Source of the DNA: Opisthocomus hoazin
Lineage: Eukaryota; Chordata; Aves; Opisthocomiformes; Opisthocomidae
Length of the DNA: 64,000 nt
Assembly (NCBI RefSeq): GCF_030867145.1
Contig: NC_134454.1
Coordinates: forward strand, 44,902,320-44,966,319
Direction of reading: 5' to 3'
This document shows, one piece after another, positions 24,809 through 33,870 of this stretch; positions within the stretch are counted from its first letter, which is position 1; the number at the start of each line of letters is the position of its first letter. The notes under the pieces were generated by a model. The model searched no databases. It was not told the DNA's origin and saw nothing but the letters and a program-made list of their open reading frames with translations. The translations under genes were made by a program, and so were the position numbers.

Positions 24809-26010
24809 CAGAATCACAGAATCACAGAATGGTAGGGGTTGGAAGGGACCTCTGCGGGTCATCTAGTCCAACCCTCCTGCCGAAGCAGGGTCACCTACAG
24901 CAGGCCGCACAGGACCTTGTCCAGGCGGGTCTTGAATATCTCCAGAGAAGGAGACTCCACAACCTCCCTGGGCAGCCTGTTCCAGTGCTCTGTCACCCTC
25001 AGAGGGAAGAAGTTCTTCCTCATGTTCAGACAGAACTTCCTGTGCTTCAGTTTGTGCCCATTGCCCCTTGTCCTGTCACTGGGCACCACTGAAAAGAGTC
25101 TGGCCCCATCCTCCTGACACCCACCCTTCAGATACAATGTAAGTATATATTAGGTCCCCTCCCAGCCTTCTCTACTTCAGGCTGAACAAGCCCAGCTCCC
25201 TCAGCCTCTCCTCGTAGGAGAGATGTTCCAGTCCCCTCACCATCCTTGTAGCCCTCGGCTGGACTCTCTCCAGTAGCTCCTCATCTTTCTTGAAGTGGGG
25301 AGCCCAGAACTGGACAGAGTACTCCAGATGAGGCCTCACCAGGGCAGTGTAGAGGGGAAGGAGAACCTCCCTCGACCTGCTGGCCACACTCTTCTTGATG
25401 CACCCCAGGATCCCATTAGCTTTCTTGGCAGCCAGGGCACACTGCTGGCTCATGGTTAACCTGTCGTCCACCAGGACACCCAGGTCCCTCTCCGCAGAGC
25501 TGCTTCTCCAGCAGGTCCACCCCAAGCCTGTACTGATGCATGGGGTTGTTGCTCCCCACGTGCAGGACCCTGCATTTGCCTTTGTTGAACCTCATCAGGT
25601 TCCTCTTTGCCCAACTTTCCAGCCTGTCCAGGTCACGCTGAACGGCAGCACAGCCTTCCGGTGTGTCTACCACACCTCCCAGTTTGGTGTCATCAGCAAA
25701 CTTGCTGAGGGTACATTCTAACTCTTCATCCAGGTCGTTGATGAAGAAGTTAAACAAGACTGGGCCCAGTACTGACCCCTGAGGGACACCACTAGTTACC
25801 AGCCTCTAACTAGACTCAGCGCCGCTAATGACAACCCTCTGAGTTCTGCCATTCAGCCAGTTCTCAATCCACTTCACTGACCACTCATCCAGCCCACACT
25901 TCCTGAGCTTTCCTAGGAGGATGTTATGGGAGACTGTGTCGAAAGCCTTGCTGAAGTCGAGGTAGACAACATCCACGGCTCTCCCTTCGTCTACCCAGCC
26001 AGTCACATCC
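24809..26010 (-). mobile_element. CR1 LINE, 5'-truncated in reverse transcriptase domain
   Basis: On the minus strand, three overlapping frames give CR1 reverse transcriptase pieces: DEGRAVDVVYLDFSKAFDTV and LLGKLRKCGLDEWSVKWIEN (26,066-25,806), [20 protein letters not shown] (25,757-25,416), and [16 protein letters not shown] with [13 protein letters not shown] (25,525-25,172), then the WNRLPREVV tail (25,137-24,895). The catalytic FADD box is intact, but frameshifts and stops between the pieces make the copy inactive. The 3' end is the tandem CAGAATCA motif at 24,809 (+ strand view). It is 5'-truncated inside the reverse transcriptase near 26,010. Confidence 0.95.
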
Positions 26011-26069
26011 TTACTTCTATTTAATACGCAATCTTTCCCTAAAAATAGGGAGAACTGATTTCTCATCTT

Positions 26070-26440
26070 CCAGCCACAGAGGGTGGAAGCAAGGACAGGT
26101 AGCCTGGGAGGAATATACAGAAATTGTCTGAGCAGCCAGGGAGCAGGTTAGAAAAGCTAAAGCCCTCATAGAATTAAATCTGTCCAGGGATGGTAAGGGC
26201 AACAAGAAAAGCTTTTTAAGTATGTCAGTGACAAAAGGAAGAGCAGGGAAAATGTAGGCCCTCTCCGAAAGGAAACGGGAGACCTGTTTACCTGGCATAT
26301 AGAGAAGGCTGAGGTACTCAGTGACTCAGTCTTCACTGGCAAATGCTCCCGCCACACCACCCAAGTCACAGATGGCAAAGGCAGAGACTGGGAGAATGGA
26401 GAACCACCCACTGTAGGAGAAGATCAGGTCTGAGACCATC
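26070..26440 (+). mobile_element. CR1 LINE element A, 5' part (interrupted)
   Basis: The + strand sequence matches the region just before the reverse transcriptase core of CR1 ORF2 (GGAATATACAGAAATTGTCT..., KLKPS-type linker, then [13 protein letters not shown] codons). It breaks at 26,440, exactly where element B begins, and the expected continuation (AAGTCCATGGGACCTGATGA, encoding the KSMGPDE-type segment) is found 1.1 kb further on, at 27,579. I therefore read this as the left half of one element split by insertion of another. The left boundary, next to the inverted copy, is uncertain by some 50 bp. Confidence 0.75.
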
Positions 26441-27578
26441 TTTGACACTGTCCCGCATGATGTCCTTGTCTCTAAATTGGAAGGACATGGATTTGACAGA
26501 TGGACCACTCGCTGGATAAGGAACTGGCTCGATAGACGCACTCAAAGAGTTGCAGTCAATGGCTCGATGTCCAGGTGGAGACCAGTGATGAGTGGTGTGC
26601 CTCAGGGGTCGGTACTGGGACTGGTGCTGTTTAACATCTTTGTCAGTGACATGGACAGCAGGACTGAGTGCACCCTCAGCAAGTTTGCCAACGACACCAA
26701 GCTGAGTGGTGTGGTTGACACGCTGGAGGGAAGGGATGCCATTCAGAGCGACCTTGACAGGCTGGAGAGGTGGGCCCATGTGAACCCCATGAAGATCAAC
26801 ACAGCCAAGTGCAAGATCCTGCATGTGGGTTGGGGCAATCCCAAACACAAGTACAGAATGGGCAGAGAGTGGCTCGAGAGCAGCCCTGAGGAGAAGGACT
26901 TGGGGGTACTGGAGGATGGGAAGCTCAACATAAGCCGGCAATGTGCACTTGCAGCCCAGAAAGCCAACCGTATCCTGGGCTGCATCAAGAGAAGCATGGC
27001 CAGCAGGTCGAGGGAGGTGATTCTGCCGCTCTACTCTGCTCTGGCGAGACCTCACCTGGAGTCCTGCGTCCAGCTCTGGAACCCCCAACATAGGAAGGAC
27101 ATGGATGTGTTGGAGCGGGTCCAGAGGAGGGCCACGAAGATGATCAGAGGGCTGGAGTACCTCTCCTATGAGGACAGGCTGAGGGAGTTGGGGCTGTTCA
27201 GCCTGGAGAAGAGAAGGCTCCGGGGTGACCTTGTAACAGCCTTCCAGTACCTGAAGGGGCCTACAGGAAGGATGGAGAGGGACTTTTTAGAAGAGCATGT
27301 AGTGACAGGACAAGGGGGAACGGCTCTAAACTGAAAGAGGGCAGATTTAGGTTAGATATTAAGAAGAAATTCTTCACCATGAGGGTGGTGAAACACTGGC
27401 ACATGTTGCCCAGAGAAGCTGTGGCTGCCTCCTCCCTGGAAGTGTTCAAGGCCAGGCTGGATGGAGCTCTGAGCAATCCGGTGTAGTGGAAGGTGTCCCT
27501 GCTTATGGCAGGGGGATTGGAACTAGATGATCTTCAAAGTCCCTTCCAACCCTTACCATTCTATGATTCTATGATTCT
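26441..27578 (+). mobile_element. CR1 LINE element B, nested in element A
   Basis: This 5'-truncated CR1 starts in the reverse transcriptase at [19 protein letters not shown] and runs to the 3' octamers (ATTCTATGATTCTATGATTC) near 27,578. The frame is open for 285 codons (26,477-27,334), with the GVPQGSVLG box, a catalytic box changed from FADD to FAND, then [26 protein letters not shown] and [16 protein letters not shown]. Loss of an active-site Asp and the 5' truncation mean it cannot have been active in this form. It lies in the sense direction of SHC3. Confidence 0.88.
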
Positions 27579-29042
27579 AAGTCCATGGGACCTGATGAGG
27601 TGCATCCACGTGTCTGAGGGAACTGGCAGATAAAGTTGCTAAGCCGCTATCCATCATATTTGAGAAGTCATGGCAGTCCAGTGAAGTTCCCACTGACTGG
27701 AAAAGGGGAAACATAACCCCCATTTTTCAAAAGGGTAAAAAGGAAGACCCATGGAACTACAGGCCAGTCAGTCTCACCTCTGTGCCCAGCAAGATCATGG
27801 AGCATATTCTCCTGGGAACTATGCTAAGGCACACGGAAAATAAGGTGATTGGTGACAGCCAACATGGCTTCACTAAGGGCATATCATGCCTGAAAAATTT
27901 GGTGGCCTTCTACGATGGAGTTACTGCATTGGTGGAAAAGGGAAGAGCAACTGATGTCATCTACCTGTACTTGTGCAAAGCATTTGATACTGCCCCACAA
28001 GACTTCCATGTCTCTAAATTTGAGAGACATAGATTTGATGGATGGACCACTCAGTGGATAAGGAACTGGCTGGATGGTCGCACTCAAAGAGTTGCAGTCA
28101 ACAGCTCGATGTCCCAGTGGAGACCAGTGACAAATGGCATTCCTTAGGGGTTGGTGTTGGGACCGTCACTGTTTAACATTTTTGTCGGCGACATGGACAG
28201 TGGGGTTGAGTGCACTCTCAGCAAGTTTGCCAACAAGGGCTGCGCGAACCTCATGAAATTCGACAAGGCCAAGTACAAAGTCCTGCATAAGGGTCACGGC
28301 AATCCCAAGCACAAACACAGGCTGGGTGCAGAATGGATTGAGAGCAGCCCTGAGAAGAAGGACGTGAGGGTGCTTGTTGACAAGAAGCTCAGCATGACCC
28401 GGCAATGCATGCTTGCAACCCAGAAGGCCAGCCGTGTCCTGGGCTGCATCAAAAGCAGCGTGGACAGAAGGTTAAGGGAGATGATTCTGCCTCTCTGCTC
28501 TGCTCTCATGAGACCCCACCTGGAGTCCTGCGTCCAGCTCTGGAGCCCTCAGCACAGAGAAGACATGGACCTGTTGGAGTGGGGCCAGAGGAGGGCCACA
28601 AAAATGGCCAGATGGATGGAACAGGAATGATGGCCAGACGAATGAGGAAAGGCTGAGACAGTTGCAGCTGTTCAGCCTGGAGAAGGGTCCACAGAGACCA
28701 TACAGCAGCCTTCCAGTACCTGAAGGGAGCCTGCAAGCAAACTGGAGAGGGACTTTTTACAAGGGCATGTAGTGACAGGACAAGGGGTAATGGTTTTAAA
28801 CTGAAAGAGGGTAGATTCAGATTAGAAAGAAATTCTTCACTATGAGGGTGATGAGGCACTGGCACAGGTTGCCCAGAGAAGGTGTGGATGCCCCCTCCTT
28901 GGAGTGTTCAAGGCCAGGCTGGATGGAGCTCTGAGCAATCTGGTGTCGTGGAAGGTGTCCCTGCTCATGGCAGGGGCATTAGAACTAGATGTTAAGGACC
29001 CTTCCAACTCAAACCGTTTTGTGTTTCTATGGTTCTATGATT
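27579..29042 (+). mobile_element. CR1 LINE element A, 3' part
   Basis: This continues element A: fingers/palm of the reverse transcriptase ([50 protein letters not shown]), an in-frame TAG in the GxPQG box at 28,145-28,147, then an internal loss of roughly 90 bp that removes the second half of the catalytic FADD box (the text jumps from SKFAN to KGCANLMKF). It resumes with HGNPKHKHRLGAEW and the C-terminal part, and ends in TTCTATGGTTCTATGATT near 29,042. Clearly inactive. Compared with element B it carries more lesions, which agrees with it being the older host copy. Confidence 0.88.
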
Positions 29043-30198
29043 AATCTTCATTAACGATTGGATCATTGGGGAAAAGTAGTATTAGAAAACACGTCAACTA
29101 GCCCTAAGTTAGTGGTTTGTCAACCAATCTATTAGGCTTTGCGCAGACTGCCTTGTAGTGAATTCATATACAAACTGGTTTTAAGAATCAGCTGAGGTGT
29201 CAACAAGCTGTGACAGCACAGTATTTACCCTATTTCTCTGAGCCAAATTAGCTTCTCTGTGGCCCCATGCAAGCACAGCAATGTACTCACATCTCAGCAG
29301 TTTATTTAGAGCTGGCGTATTGCTTCATGGTACTGCTCTGCAGATGTCCTTTAGTAAGTCTAGTGGGAACAATAACTTTTTAATATGCACTAGTTGGCCC
29401 GATGAAGGTCTTGCAAGGACAATAGCTTCCGATAGGTCAGTACAGCACATATGAAGCATGCATTGACCTATTTACTATTTCTGTAAGACTGCTGAGATCT
29501 GTAATGACACATCCTTTCATTCTACGCTACAGAAAGTAACACTGAGTTCAGGATTTAGCTGAGGTTTAAAAGATGCTTCCCCGAGGCTGATTTCAGCTTG
29601 GTAGATCATGGTAAAGGTGTTAGCCTGTGTCTATGTTGCAAAGTCCTCTTCCTAGGTGGAGGCTAGGGGTAGGCTGAGTGGTAAGGTTAACGGATCCCTT
29701 CCAGACATACCCTTGGGCTGGGGTCTCACTAATGGATAATTTTTAAATGAATATATTGCTTGAAGGGAAACCAGATATGAGTATAATGACACTGGGCACC
29801 CATACTATGCAATTTATTTGCAATGAAACTATCTGATGTACCTGGCAAGATAAAAGGAGAGCTCTGCCCGGTACCATGGCATATAAATGCAAGTGTTGAC
29901 AATAGCCATTACTGAAATAAAGTCACTACCTTTCACAAACTCCTGCCAAGGTTCACTCTGATTTTTGTCAGCATCTTTCTGTGCATAACATACATTTCTA
30001 ACACATTACACTCCTCAGTCTTGATATAACCCATAAATCAGTAGGCCTAGCAGTACATCTCCCCTCATATTTTCATAAAGATGAAGGGAAGTGGCTAAAA
30101 GACAAAATAAATCCTGCTAAAAATGACTGGAATGTCACCATTTTGTCGCATGATTTACCTTTGAATGATCTTGTCCTTGTTTCTATTTCCACAACCAG

Positions 30199-30494
30199 AA
30201 CCATTTGAAGATGCCCTCAAGCACCAAACACCTGAGGCTGTGTTGAGTAAGTCCACCTCCACTGGGTGCACCAGTCCTCTTTTATCCAGAGCAGCTGACT
30301 GGACTGTAGCCGAAGACCTGAGGACAGAGCCGTGGTATCAAGGAGAGATGAGCAGGAAGGAAGCAGAGCAGCTGTTGAAGAAATGTGGAGACTTCCTCGT
30401 GAGGAAGAGTACCACAAATCCCGGCTCCTATGTGCTGACAGGCATGCACAATGGACAAGCCAAACACCTTCTTTTGGTGGATCCAGAAGGAACT
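30199..30494 (+). CDS. SHC3: SHC3 exon (SH2 domain, main part)
   Basis: A 296-bp exon with acceptor AACCAG and donor ACT|GTAAGT. After the split Lys it encodes [20 protein letters not shown], a variable linker, and the SH2 domain from [20 protein letters not shown]. The pTyr-binding FLVRKS motif is at 30,393-30,410 (Arg codon 30,402-30,404), followed by [20 protein letters not shown] and LLVDPEGT. This domain docks SHC3 on phosphorylated receptors. [12 protein letters not shown] and FLVRKS (FLVRES in SHC1) are SHC3-type. Phase 0 at the 3' end. Confidence 0.97.
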
Positions 30495-30725
30495 GTAAGT
30501 GCTGACTCCTTGGGAACACAGAAGGTTTCTGACTCTAAGTGTGTTCTCTAAATGTGCTTAATCTTGTTTACAGCTTATTCACAACTAATCATAGGTACAG
30601 CCTCGTGTCTCTCATACGCCACCACATCCCTAATTCTCTCCCTGGCACCCAGCAGAAGACCCACCACATGATTTCCACACATTGCAAGGGAGTCTTAGGG
30701 ACCTGATTCCCCAGCATGGCCAAGC

Positions 30726-31482
30726 TGTCGCCACCGCAGCAGGGCCCTAGTCGGAAGTCCCGTCCAAAGTCAAGTCTTCTTCAGCCAGGCTCTGAGAGAA
30801 CGCGAACGTCGCCACGGGTTTTATTCCCGGCCGCCGGTAACTGAGGGCAGGCCACTCCTCTTCCTCTGCAGAGGACAGCTTTGGGTGACGGGCTCCAAAC
30901 CAACCGAGAAAGCCCGCCGTCCGCAGCAGGCCAGCCCCGCCATGCCGGTCCCACGGGGCCGTGACGTGTGATGTGATGATGTGTGCCACACGAGGGCAGC
31001 CGGAGAACGCGTTTGCCTTTGGCTGGTGCCAACCACCGGGGCCCGTAGGTGAAGGACAGAGGTCCCTGTCCCACCCCCATCTTTCCCGGGGTGCCTCCAA
31101 GGGCAGCAGGAATTTGCTGACCTCCTGGCGTAGGGACCTCCTTGTTCTCCACACCTCTCCCCTCTCCTGGCCTCCTTGCGATGTGCTGTCATGGCCCAAA
31201 TGGCCCTGCAGCTCCTCGGTCGGCAGGCACCTCTTGACAGCAACAGTCTCTCAATAATAATAACAACAACAACACTCTTCTGCAGCCGCACTTAGGTCAT
31301 TGGGGCTGTCCGTGTGATCTGTGGGATCCTGATGTGGCCCCTGAGCAGCCCTCTCTGTGGCTCGTCGAAGCGGAGAGCCGTCGATGAAATGCCAGCGTGT
31401 GGCCAGCTGCAGCAGCGTGCCAGCGGCTTTGCATTTCCTTCTGCGTGGCCTTGGCGCGATCGTTTGTAAAAACCAGTTCACA
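30726..31482 (-). mobile_element. Probable solo LTR, CpG-rich, antisense to SHC3
   Basis: A sharply GC- and CpG-rich block interrupts AT-rich intron sequence. On the minus strand it begins TGTGAACTGG, ends GGTGGCGACA (TG..CA), and carries AATAAA at 30,825-30,820, about 95 bp before its 3' end, as an LTR R/U5 would. The flanks are CCAAGC (left) and CCAAGG (right), a near-perfect 6-bp or perfect 5-bp target duplication depending on where the end is drawn. No TATA box is obvious, and a short TAA/CAA repeat lies inside. The family is not recognised; the retained CpGs suggest a fairly young insertion or a different origin altogether. Confidence 0.5.
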
Positions 31483-32155
31483 CCAAGGCTGCCTGAAAAT
31501 TAATTGCACTCACAGATTACCCGGCGACACGTTAGAGCCATTATGGGTGTGTTTTCAGAGCAGAGCTAATTGTCCAGTTGCTTCTGCTCTCATCCAGCTG
31601 ACAAAAACCCCCAAAAGATCTCTAGTTCAGGTAAGGGATGCTTAAAATGGAGGACTGCAGGATGTTTGCTGGATTTAGAATTAGGGCTTGAACTCTGGTG
31701 ATGGCAGAGCGTATTGCCTACGGTGGGAAAACTCAGCTGAGTGGACTGGGGTATCTGAATACAGATAAGGCAAGTCACTACTATTTTAAAGGTATCTTTC
31801 ATTTTGAAAATGCAGCTTTGAATAATTACAGAAAGTGATGTTTCAAAGCAGTGTTTCAGAAATTGGGAGGGCCTGTTGGCTTTCTTCAGTGACGTAGCTA
31901 CACGTGGACTGAGTAGATAGCATCATTTGCCATCGTAGCTGTTTGTTTCTCTTTTTGCCCTGTGATATCCTGTGCTAAGCATCTGGCAGTTTTGCCAGAA
32001 CTTAATGATGAAGACTGAAATATTTCAAGCGAGGTGCTCACCACAGCATAACCTGGCTTTGGAAAGTTTTAACAAAATTTCTTCTCTCTTTCTGAGAAAA
32101 GTTCAAGGAAAACAGACAACACGGCTCACTTCAGAGCAGTGTTCACAGGCTTTTA

Positions 32156-32610
32156 CAGAATCACAGAATGGTAGGGGTTGGAAGGGACCTCTGTGGGTCA
32201 TGTAGTCCAACCCCCCTGCCAAAGCAGGGTCACCTACAGCAGGCTGCACAGGACCTTGTCCAGGCGGGTCTTGAATATCTCCAGAGAAGGAGACTCCACA
32301 ACCTCCCTGGGCAGCCTGTTCCAGTGCTCCGTCACCCTCGGAGGGAAGAAGTTCTTCCTCATGTTCAGACAGAACTTCCTGTGGTTCAGTTTGTACCCAT
32401 TGACCCTTGTCCTGTCGCTGGGCACCACTGAAAAGAGCTTGGCCCCATCCTCCTGACACCCACCCTTGAGATATTTGTAAGTATATATTAGGTCCCCTCG
32501 CAGCCTTCTCTTCTTCAGGCTGAACAAGCCCAGCTCCCTCAGCCTCTCCTCGTAGAAGAGATGCTCCAGTCCCCTCACCATCCTCGTAGCCCTCCGCTGG
32601 ATACTCTCCA
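32156..32610 (-). mobile_element. CR1 LINE, 5'-truncated 3' fragment
   Basis: Minus-strand coding for [60 protein letters not shown] and [20 protein letters not shown], followed by the CR1 3' UTR ending in CAGAATCACAGAATGG (+ strand view). It is closely similar to the copy at 24.81-26.01 kb and so from the same subfamily. Similarity ends near 32,610. Confidence 0.94.
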
Positions 32611-33429
32611 GGAAGTGCTGCTTGAAGCAGCGTAAACCCATCCCAATACAAAGCTTTACTGCAGCATGACATTTGCTTGAGAGGACCTCTGCTCTGCCTG
32701 TGGAAGTTGTATGCCTAACGTTTTTAAACATACGAAGGAAATGTTCCATGAAGATGTGGTTAAATAATTGAACACTGGTTTGCAACATAGATTAGTTTTG
32801 GGGCTGTCCTGATTTTTGACTGTTTTACCTTGCAATATCAATTTCCTCTTATCATGGGTATTATAATTTACTTAGCAGGATGCCAGTGCAGAGGGCTGGT
32901 AAATGGTCTATATAAATGGCGTACCATGCTGCACGGGGCAAACCCAAGCCAAGCACATATGGTGGCTGGATTGCTTTCAGGGAAGGGAATTTTCCAGCAC
33001 CTGAAGAAGAAGGTCTTTGTTACCGAAAGCACAAAGGTGCTGAGGTGCATGGAGAAGAGCTGGGTTCTGGCATCTCTGGAGGGAGATCTCTTTCTAATGA
33101 AAAAGGTGAAATCACTTAAAGCAAGCAGGTGGTCTCTTGAAAATTTGATCTAAAAATCCTACTTATAGTGAAACAAAATGTGATAAAGTTTTCAAGCAGA
33201 TCTATTCAGAAAGAGTAAGAGGTAGCATGCAAGGTACCTGTTGGGAGAGAATTGAGGGAGTAAGAGAAAAACTCCAGAAATGCCAAATTTCCACTGAATT
33301 GATGGGGAGAGGGATCAGTCTCTAAAACATGATTAACTCTGTCATTTTATTCTTAGAGAATTTTAGTGCAAATTTAAGGGGAAAAGTTGTTTGCTCTTTA
33401 ATCTATCTTCTTGTATCCTTTTTTTGAAG

Positions 33430-33558
33430 GTTCGTACAAAAGATCGTGTCTTTGACAGCATAAGTCATCTTATCAATCATCACCTTGAGAATAACTTGCC
33501 AATAGTTTCTTCTGGGAGTGAACTTTGCCTGCAGCAGCCTGCTGAGAGGAAACACTGA
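33430..33558 (+). CDS. SHC3: SHC3 terminal coding exon (end of SH2, stop)
   Basis: The last coding exon, after acceptor TTTTTTTGAAG. It encodes [20 protein letters not shown] and then [22 protein letters not shown] before TGA at 33,556-33,558. These are the last SH2 strands and helix, and the family-typical ELCLQQPxERK C terminus. With the other nine exons, the window covers 428 complete codons of a protein that is about 590 residues in mammals, so roughly the first quarter is missing upstream. No frameshift or stop was found in any exon. Confidence 0.97.
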   Translation, partial: VRTKDRVFDSISHLINHHLENNLPIVSSGSELCLQQPAERKH

Positions 33559-33815
33559 TTACAGATAACTATTCTAGTTTTTGTAATTTGCACTCTAACT
33601 GGTGGAAATTGCAGATCGGAAAAAACATGTACATTAACAAAAGCGCAGCATATCCACATATATTTCACCAGTATATTTCCTTGAGGTTTAAGAAGCCCCA
33701 TTTTACATGACACATTTGAAAATTCTCAATGCTTTACATAGACATGAAGTCACAGCAGAAGGCTTTCTTAAAGAGTTAATTTCAATAAAATAGTTCAGAT
33801 TCTCTAATGTGAATA
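33559..33815 (+). other. SHC3: SHC3 3' UTR (proximal part)
   Basis: Sequence following the SHC3 stop codon up to just beyond the first canonical poly(A) signal. The true 3' end may be further downstream, since long alternative 3' UTRs are common in neuronal genes. Confidence 0.55.
33784..33789 (+). terminator. Candidate SHC3 poly(A) signal AATAAA
   Basis: The first canonical AATAAA after the SHC3 stop codon, 226 bp downstream. Use in vivo cannot be judged from sequence alone. Confidence 0.45.
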
Positions 33816-33821
33816 TTGATA

Positions 33822-33870
33822 GTGTATATATACACGTTATATATATAAATACGGTATATATTTATATTTT
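33822..33870. repeat. AT-rich palindromic stretch
   Basis: This contains the perfect 14-bp palindrome GTGTATATATACAC at 33,822-33,835, followed by TA-rich repeats. It is a low-complexity region just after the SHC3 poly(A) signal. Confidence 0.8.

Larger units (their letters stand above)
23814..30198 (+). other. SHC3: SHC3 intron rich in CR1 copies
   Basis: This 6.4-kb intron separates CH1 from the SH2 exons. About two thirds of it is CR1 LINE sequence (24.81-29.04 kb), listed separately. The rest (23.8-24.8 and 29.05-30.2 kb) is unique-looking AT-rich DNA with no gene. Confidence 0.85.
30495..33429 (+). other. SHC3: SHC3 last intron
   Basis: A 2.9-kb intron that splits the SH2 domain. It contains the CpG-rich LTR-like block (30.73-31.48 kb) and a CR1 tail (32.16-32.61 kb), both antisense to SHC3. 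The rest shows no recognised element. Confidence 0.85.

Noticed and set aside
30747..31291. Three overlapping minus-strand ORFs of 123-156 codons
   Set aside because: They overlap in different frames in the CpG-rich LTR-like block and carry no recognisable domain, so they are explained by composition.
32877..33105. Possible cassette exon between TTACTTAG and AAAAAG|GTGAAA in the last SHC3 intron
   Set aside because: Joined in phase 0 to the SH2 exon it reaches a TAA after eight codons, and other frames are not used by SHC3. At most a rare truncating exon; no support without RNA data.
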